Origin: Ensifer sp. PDNC004
GTDB taxonomy: Bacteria > Pseudomonadota > Alphaproteobacteria > Rhizobiales > Rhizobiaceae
Assembly (NCBI RefSeq): GCF_016919405.1
Contig: NZ_CP070353.1
Span: forward strand, 2,783,501-2,847,500
Length of the DNA: 64,000 nt
Direction: 5' to 3'
Within the stretch, counting starts at the first letter, position 1. Each line of letters starts with the position of its first letter. Below are positions 57,406 through 64,000 of the stretch, in pieces. A program made the position numbers and the translations under genes. The notes beneath the pieces are model-generated. The model saw nothing but the letters and a program-made list of their open reading frames with translations, ran no database searches and was not told the DNA's origin.

Positions 57406-58824
57406 TTATCGCGACAGGAAGCGGATGACCCAGTCGGCAATGCCCCGATAGGGCGGTTTCACCAGGTCGCTCGGCGCCGGATCGAGTTTCCTCAGCACCG
57501 GCATCGCCTTGGAGAAGGTCAGGAAGCCGTCGCGCCCGTGATAGTGCCCCATGCCGCTGGCGCCAACGCCGCCGAAAGGCAGGTCGTTGCAGCCGAACTG
57601 GTAGAGCGTGTCGTTGACGCAGACGCCGCCGGCGACGATGCGCGACAGGACGGCTTCGATTTCGGCCTTGTCGCGGCTGAAGCAATAAAGTGCCAATGGG
57701 CGGTCGCGATCGTACACATAGGCGATGGCCTCCTCGATGGAGGCGTAACTGACGAGGGGAAGGATCGGCCCAAAAATCTCTTCGCCCATGACAGCGCTGT
57801 CGCGGTCCGGATCAAGCACGAGCGTCGGCATGAGGAGGCGTTGCCGCGCGACCACGTCCATTGCCCCGTCGAGAAGGGAAATCACCGGATGGCCGCGCCC
57901 CTCGGCATCCGCAATCAGCCGCTTCAGGCGCTCGTACTGGGTGTCGTTGATGATCGACGTGTAATCGTCGAGACGGCGTTTCGACCGATAGCGCGCGGCA
58001 ATCTCCCGCTTCAGCAGTTCCATTAAAGCATCCCGCTTGCTCTCATGGATCAGCACATAGTCGGGCGCGATGCAGGTCTGGCCGGCGTTGAAGAGCTTGC
58101 CGGTTGCAATCCGGGCGGCGGCCTTGGCGAGGTCCGCGTGCTCGCCGACGATCGCCGGCGACTTGCCGCCGAGTTCCAGCGTGACGGGCGTCAGGTTCTG
58201 CGCCGCCGCTGCCATCACCTTGCGGCCGACGGCAGTCGAGCCGGTGAAAAAAAGGTGATCGAAGGGCAGCGCCGAGAACGCCGCCGAAAGTTCAGCCGGC
58301 CCCAAGGCGACCGCCACCCGCGTCTCGGGAAAGACGTCGGCAAGCAGCGAACGAAGGAATTCCGCGGTGCGCGGCGTGTGTTCCGACGGCTTCAGAAACA
58401 CGTGGTTGCCGGCGGCAATCGCCGCCACCAGCGGCGCCAGCGCCAGATTGACCGGATAGTTCCACGGCGAAATGATGCCGACGACGCCGAGCGGCACGTA
58501 CCGCACCTCGGCCTTCGCCGGCCACAGCTTCCAGCCGGCCTTGCGACGCTCCGGCCGAACCCAATGTTTGAGCTTTGCCAGCGTGTGGTCGATTTCAGAA
58601 AGCACGACGCCACCTTCGCCAAGCAAGGTCTCATGCCGGGCGCGATGGCCAAAGTCCTGATCAATTGCCTCGCACATCTCCTCCATGCGGGCGCGCAGGC
58701 GATCCCTGAGCCGGCTCAGGTCCGCACTGCGTTGCTCGACGGACGGCCGTTCATCGCGCCAGGCCGCGCGCAGTCCGTCGAAAGTGGCACGGAGGTGTGA
58801 AGTATTGTCAGTGGCTGTGGTCAT
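57406..58824 (-). CDS. Aldehyde dehydrogenase (coniferyl aldehyde dehydrogenase type)
   Basis: A 472-residue NAD(P)-dependent aldehyde dehydrogenase. The catalytic Glu is in VTLELGGKSP and the Cys in NAGQTCIAPDY. The short length and C-terminal hydrophobic end resemble the branch holding coniferyl and fatty aldehyde dehydrogenases. It overlaps the YhhN-family gene upstream by 17 bases, so its translation is coupled to it. Confidence 0.9.
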   Translation of the reverse strand: MTTATDNTSHLRATFDGLRAAWRDERPSVEQRSADLSRLRDRLRARMEEMCEAIDQDFGHRARHETLLGEGGVVLSEIDHTLAKLKHWVRPERRKAGWKLWPAKAEVRYVPLGVVGIISPWNYPVNLALAPLVAAIAAGNHVFLKPSEHTPRTAEFLRSLLADVFPETRVAVALGPAELSAAFSALPFDHLFFTGSTAVGRKVMAAAAQNLTPVTLELGGKSPAIVGEHADLAKAAARIATGKLFNAGQTCIAPDYVLIHESKRDALMELLKREIAARYRSKRRLDDYTSIINDTQYERLKRLIADAEGRGHPVISLLDGAMDVVARQRLLMPTLVLDPDRDSAVMGEEIFGPILPLVSYASIEEAIAYVYDRDRPLALYCFSRDKAEIEAVLSRIVAGGVCVNDTLYQFGCNDLPFGGVGASGMGHYHGRDGFLTFSKAMPVLRKLDPAPSDLVKPPYRGIADWVIRFLSR

Positions 58825-59515
58825 CGGTCGAGCGGGCAAAAAACCATTGGGCGGCATAATAGGTGCCGAGCACCCAGAGCGCGTTGAAAGGGATTGCGAA
58901 GCGGAAACGGCCATAGGCAAGAATGCTGTCGCTGATCAGGAACAACAGGCCGCCATAGGCGGCGAACCGTGCTGCCGTCGCCCGAGGCGCTCCCGAAAGC
59001 TGCCGTGCGCGGGAGATGGCCTGGGCCGCCATGACACCGAGCGCCAGTGCATAGACGATGACGGGAATGCGCATCTCCGGCGGGAGCGAGGTCCAGAGCC
59101 CGCCGACGACGGCGAGCGCGACGAGTGCAAAGGCGGCGAAGATGCCTTTGCTATCGGCAAATCTGGCGTCGCGGGTGAGCGCATAGATGTAGGCGCAATG
59201 GGTCAGCAGGAAGCAAACGAGGCCGGCGAGGAAATAATCACCCGGCAGCATCAGGAAGACATCGCCGGCTGCCGCAAAGACAAGGCCGATCGCGACGGCC
59301 CAGACATAGGCACTGGATGTTTGGGAGATCGTTCGCAACACCACTACGAGAAGCAGCAGGGTCGCCGTCGGCTTGGTCAGATAATGCAGCCAGCGCCAGG
59401 GAGAATCGTCGGAAGCGGCAAGCAGGCTGCCGAGGATCGCCAAAGCGGCACAGACGAAAAAGAGCGCGTAGACGGGTCGGTTTCGTTGAACGTCCAAGGT
59501 CTCCTGATAACTCAT
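58808..59515 (-). CDS. Lysoplasmalogenase-like protein (YhhN family)
   Basis: A 235-residue polytopic membrane protein (about seven to eight helices) of the YhhN/TMEM86 family. Conserved features include KPTATLLL, the GDVFLMLPGDYFLAGLVCF segment and SDSILAYGRF near the end. Known members hydrolyse the vinyl-ether bond of lysoplasmalogens to release a fatty aldehyde. It lies upstream of, and overlaps by 17 bp, an aldehyde dehydrogenase gene that could oxidise that product. The start at 59515 precedes the first helix. Confidence 0.87.
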   Translation of the reverse strand: MSYQETLDVQRNRPVYALFFVCAALAILGSLLAASDDSPWRWLHYLTKPTATLLLLVVVLRTISQTSSAYVWAVAIGLVFAAAGDVFLMLPGDYFLAGLVCFLLTHCAYIYALTRDARFADSKGIFAAFALVALAVVGGLWTSLPPEMRIPVIVYALALGVMAAQAISRARQLSGAPRATAARFAAYGGLLFLISDSILAYGRFRFAIPFNALWVLGTYYAAQWFFARSTDDHSH

Positions 59516-59725
59516 GCCGCGCCACTCCCGCCTAAAGCCGCGTTTCGACTCTGTTCCAGTCACGGCGATAGTTTCTATTTTTGCGCGATTGTCCAGCGGG
59601 GCGCACGGGCATCTCAAGCAACGACCACACTCCTGACGGACTATTGCCGACATCGCTCCGCTGGTGACACGTCCGAAGTGCGCCCGGATTGCCCTTTCGC
59701 CGGCGGCTGGCTCATAGTGCGTTTC

Positions 59726-60457
59726 ATGAGCGCCAACTTCGCCAACAGGCCGCGGCCAAGGTCGCCCCCCGAACTCTTGCTGCTGCATGCATTGCCGCTC
59801 GACGGTTCCATGTGGGCGGAACAGATGCATCTGCTTCCAGGCGCAACCCATGCCCCGACTCTCTATTCTTCGGGAGAGACGATCGACGTATGGGCGCGGG
59901 CGGCACTCGAACCACTGACCGGCGGCAATATCATCGTTGTCGGCTGTTCCGTCAGCGGATCATGCGCCCTCGAAATTGCGACCATCGCGCCGGAACGGGT
60001 CTCTGCCCTGGTGCTGATCGGCACGAAGGCAAAGCATCATCCCGATCCGACTTTCCATGCCTCCGCACTTAGACTGATTGGCGAGGAAGGCCTGGAGGTC
60101 GCCTGGGAATCCTATTGGGCGCCTTTGTTTTCCCGCGCCACCAGCGCCGCGACCATCAACCGGGCGAAAGAAATGGCGTTACGATCCTCGGCGGCGGAGA
60201 TCGCAAGGGGTGTCACCGTATTTCACACGCGGCCAAGCCGGGATCACTGCCTCACGACGTTTCCGGGCCCGATCACGATTGTGTCCGGGGCGGACGATGT
60301 CGCTCCGGGGCCGAGGGCGAGTACCTCACAGGCAGCAAGCACCGTTAACGGCCGAGTGCACGTCCTGCCGGCTTGCGGCCATTATGTTCCGCTGGAGCGA
60401 CCGTTGGCGCTGAATGCCATCCTGCGCGATGTCATTGCGTCACAGGACCGAGCCTGA
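59726..60457 (+). CDS. Alpha/beta hydrolase
   Basis: A 243-residue alpha/beta hydrolase. LLLHALPLDGSMW carries the oxyanion-type segment, and the nucleophile elbow is G73-C-S75-V-S, a variant with Ser in place of the last Gly. The acid is in SGADD and the catalytic His in CGHYVPLE. Substrate unknown. The frame is open far upstream, but the ATG at 59726 matches the family N-terminus. It is divergent from the YhhN gene; the 210-bp gap holds no recognised site. Confidence 0.82.
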   Translation: MSANFANRPRPRSPPELLLLHALPLDGSMWAEQMHLLPGATHAPTLYSSGETIDVWARAALEPLTGGNIIVVGCSVSGSCALEIATIAPERVSALVLIGTKAKHHPDPTFHASALRLIGEEGLEVAWESYWAPLFSRATSAATINRAKEMALRSSAAEIARGVTVFHTRPSRDHCLTTFPGPITIVSGADDVAPGPRASTSQAASTVNGRVHVLPACGHYVPLERPLALNAILRDVIASQDRA

Positions 60458-60505
60458 GCGGGCCTCTCGTTCTTTCAGGGCTGGTGGAAACCGTTAGAAC
60501 GCCCA

Positions 60506-60536
60506 AAAGCCCGCCGGATTTCTCCTGGCGGGCTTT
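60506..60536. terminator. Terminator between hydrolase and rRNA operon
   Basis: AAAGCCCGCC (60506-60515) pairs perfectly with GGCGGGCTTT (60527-60536). It lies just beyond tRNA-fMet on the minus strand, and so ends the rRNA operon; it also follows the hydrolase gene on the plus strand. Confidence 0.8.
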
Positions 60537-60549
60537 AGGTTATGAGATT

Positions 60550-60626
<77 letters not shown>

Positions 60627-60631
60627 CCATC

Positions 60632-60727
60632 GCGGTAAATCCCTTTGGGATTTATCCGCTCATTGCGGGTTTTGCCGAAGGCAAAATCCCGTTTAACCGG
60701 TCCGGGTTTTGCGTGCGCAAAATCCCG
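60632..60727 (-). repeat. Three tandem hairpins between 5S rRNA and tRNA-fMet
   Basis: Three stem-loops follow each other: GCGGTAAATCCC with its complement (60632-60659), CGGGTTTTGCC with GGCAAAAtCCCG (60666-60691), and CGGGTTTTGCG with CGCAAAAtCCCG (60703-60727). The last two have the same stem and the same single bulged T. They are probably RNA processing structures. Confidence 0.6.
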
Positions 60728-60841
60728 TTGGTTTGTCTGATCTTACTTACGCAAAAAGGCCGCTTGTTGGCGGCCCTTGTGTTTCGGCAGGGCCGAAGAG
60801 TGTGTCGAGAAGATTTCCGGCGTTTTATCTTGCGTTTTGCA

Positions 60842-60959
60842 GACCTGGCAGCGACCTACTCTCCCGCGTCTTAAGACGAAGTACCATCGGCGCTGGGGCG
60901 TTTCACGGCCGTGTTCGGAATGGGAACGGGTGCAGCCACCCCGCCAGAACCACCAGGTC
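60842..60959 (-). rRNA. rrf: 5S rRNA
   Basis: A complete 5S gene of about 118 nt. The ends GACCTGG and CCAGGTC pair as helix I, and the core GTTCCCATTCCGAACACGG is universal. The spacer to the 23S gene is about 150 bp with no gene. Confidence 0.96.
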
Positions 60960-61106
60960 GGCAAAGCGCAAGATTTGAGCTTGCGGGCTCAAACCGGATG
61001 AGAAGCTGGTGAGTTCGGGTTTAAGCGAACTCGTTTTGTTTTGAACACGTCGTTCATCTCGGCGAATGCTTTGCAATCGCCTTGTGATGAACACAAGCAA
61101 TGGGAA

Positions 61107-63902
<2,796 letters not shown>

Positions 63903-64000
63903 TTCTCATTGCCAATGCTCATCCATTAGCCGCCGTCCCGAAGGGACGCGGCAGATAGGGTTACCTTTTACAACCCAATCCTTCTGAGATGCCATCGACG
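63903..64000 (-). other. Start of 16S-23S internal transcribed spacer
   Basis: This 98-bp piece lies upstream of the 23S gene. It contains a hairpin CGTCCC-gaa-GGGACG (63934-63948) with flanking GCCG/CGGC. No tRNA is seen; the usual Ile/Ala tRNAs and the 16S gene would lie beyond the window. Confidence 0.7.

Noticed and set aside
58685..59725. Apparent long N-terminal extension of the alpha/beta hydrolase
   Set aside because: It is antisense to the YhhN and aldehyde dehydrogenase genes and has no domain. The family start fits the ATG at 59726.
60632..60727. Possible CRISPR-like repeats
   Set aside because: There are only three hairpins of unequal sequence without unique spacers, no cas genes, and they lie within an rRNA operon.

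Overview
The window is about 64 kb of high-GC chromosome from an alphaproteobacterium of the Rhizobiales. The best fit is Sinorhizobium/Ensifer. Reasons are the orfA-pit phosphate transporter pair with a Pho box, a YejABEF peptide importer, a CpaA-F/Tad pilus locus with CtrA-like sites, and an rRNA operon ordered 23S-5S-tRNA-fMet whose 23S rRNA has an enlarged helix 9. The genus is an inference from gene content and order; no search was run. All motifs and repeats were read by eye.

Layout. (1) 1-5.9 kb: the 3' part of dnaJ, then an accessory-looking block: a DUF2182/DUF1326 pair rich in Met and Cys, a divergent SDR/LysR pair, and a class C beta-lactamase-like serine hydrolase. (2) 5.9-22.7 kb: housekeeping genes. 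These are pit and its DUF47 partner, recF, a MoeB/ThiF-like adenylyltransferase, a GNAT acetyltransferase, a hydroxyacid dehydrogenase, an SH3 protein, a PfkB/adenosine kinase, a VOC/TetR divergent pair with twin palindromic operators, nth, a DUF2244 protein, an AraC-Ogt fusion, gpmA, dapB, an MsbA-type ABC exporter, glk, mgsA and a murein endopeptidase. (3) 22.9-33.6 kb: yejABEF with a hydroxyacid dehydrogenase behind it, then a leucyl aminopeptidase-MarR-NlpC/P60 group and a TadD-like lipoprotein. (4) 33.7-44.9 kb: a complete Flp/Tad type IVb pilus locus with two tandem 61-residue pilins, cpaA to cpaF, tadB/tadC, a stand-alone secretin N-domain protein and two TadE/G-like minor pilins. (5) 45-54.7 kb: a nucleoside salvage region with deoB-add-upp on the plus strand facing an ABC importer-cdd-punA-deoA operon on the minus strand. 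(6) 55-60.5 kb: a zinc/cadmium-type P1B ATPase with a MerR-type promoter, an aldehyde dehydrogenase overlapping a YhhN (lysoplasmalogenase-like) gene, and an alpha/beta hydrolase. (7) 60.5-64 kb: the distal part of an rRNA operon on the minus strand (23S, 5S, tRNA-fMet).

How the genes work together. The pilus genes form one machine: a prepilin peptidase, pilins, an outer-membrane secretin, an ATPase, inner-membrane platform proteins and minor pilins. The salvage region imports nucleosides, deaminates and phosphorolyses them and isomerises the released pentose phosphate, but it has no deoC and no BMP-type binding protein next to it. The YhhN-aldehyde dehydrogenase overlap suggests production and disposal of a fatty aldehyde. 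The DUF2182/DUF1326 pair is the least explained unit and the best candidate for an uncharacterised metal-handling function.

No CRISPR array, insertion sequence, prophage or integrase was seen. No gap between genes exceeds about 260 bp.
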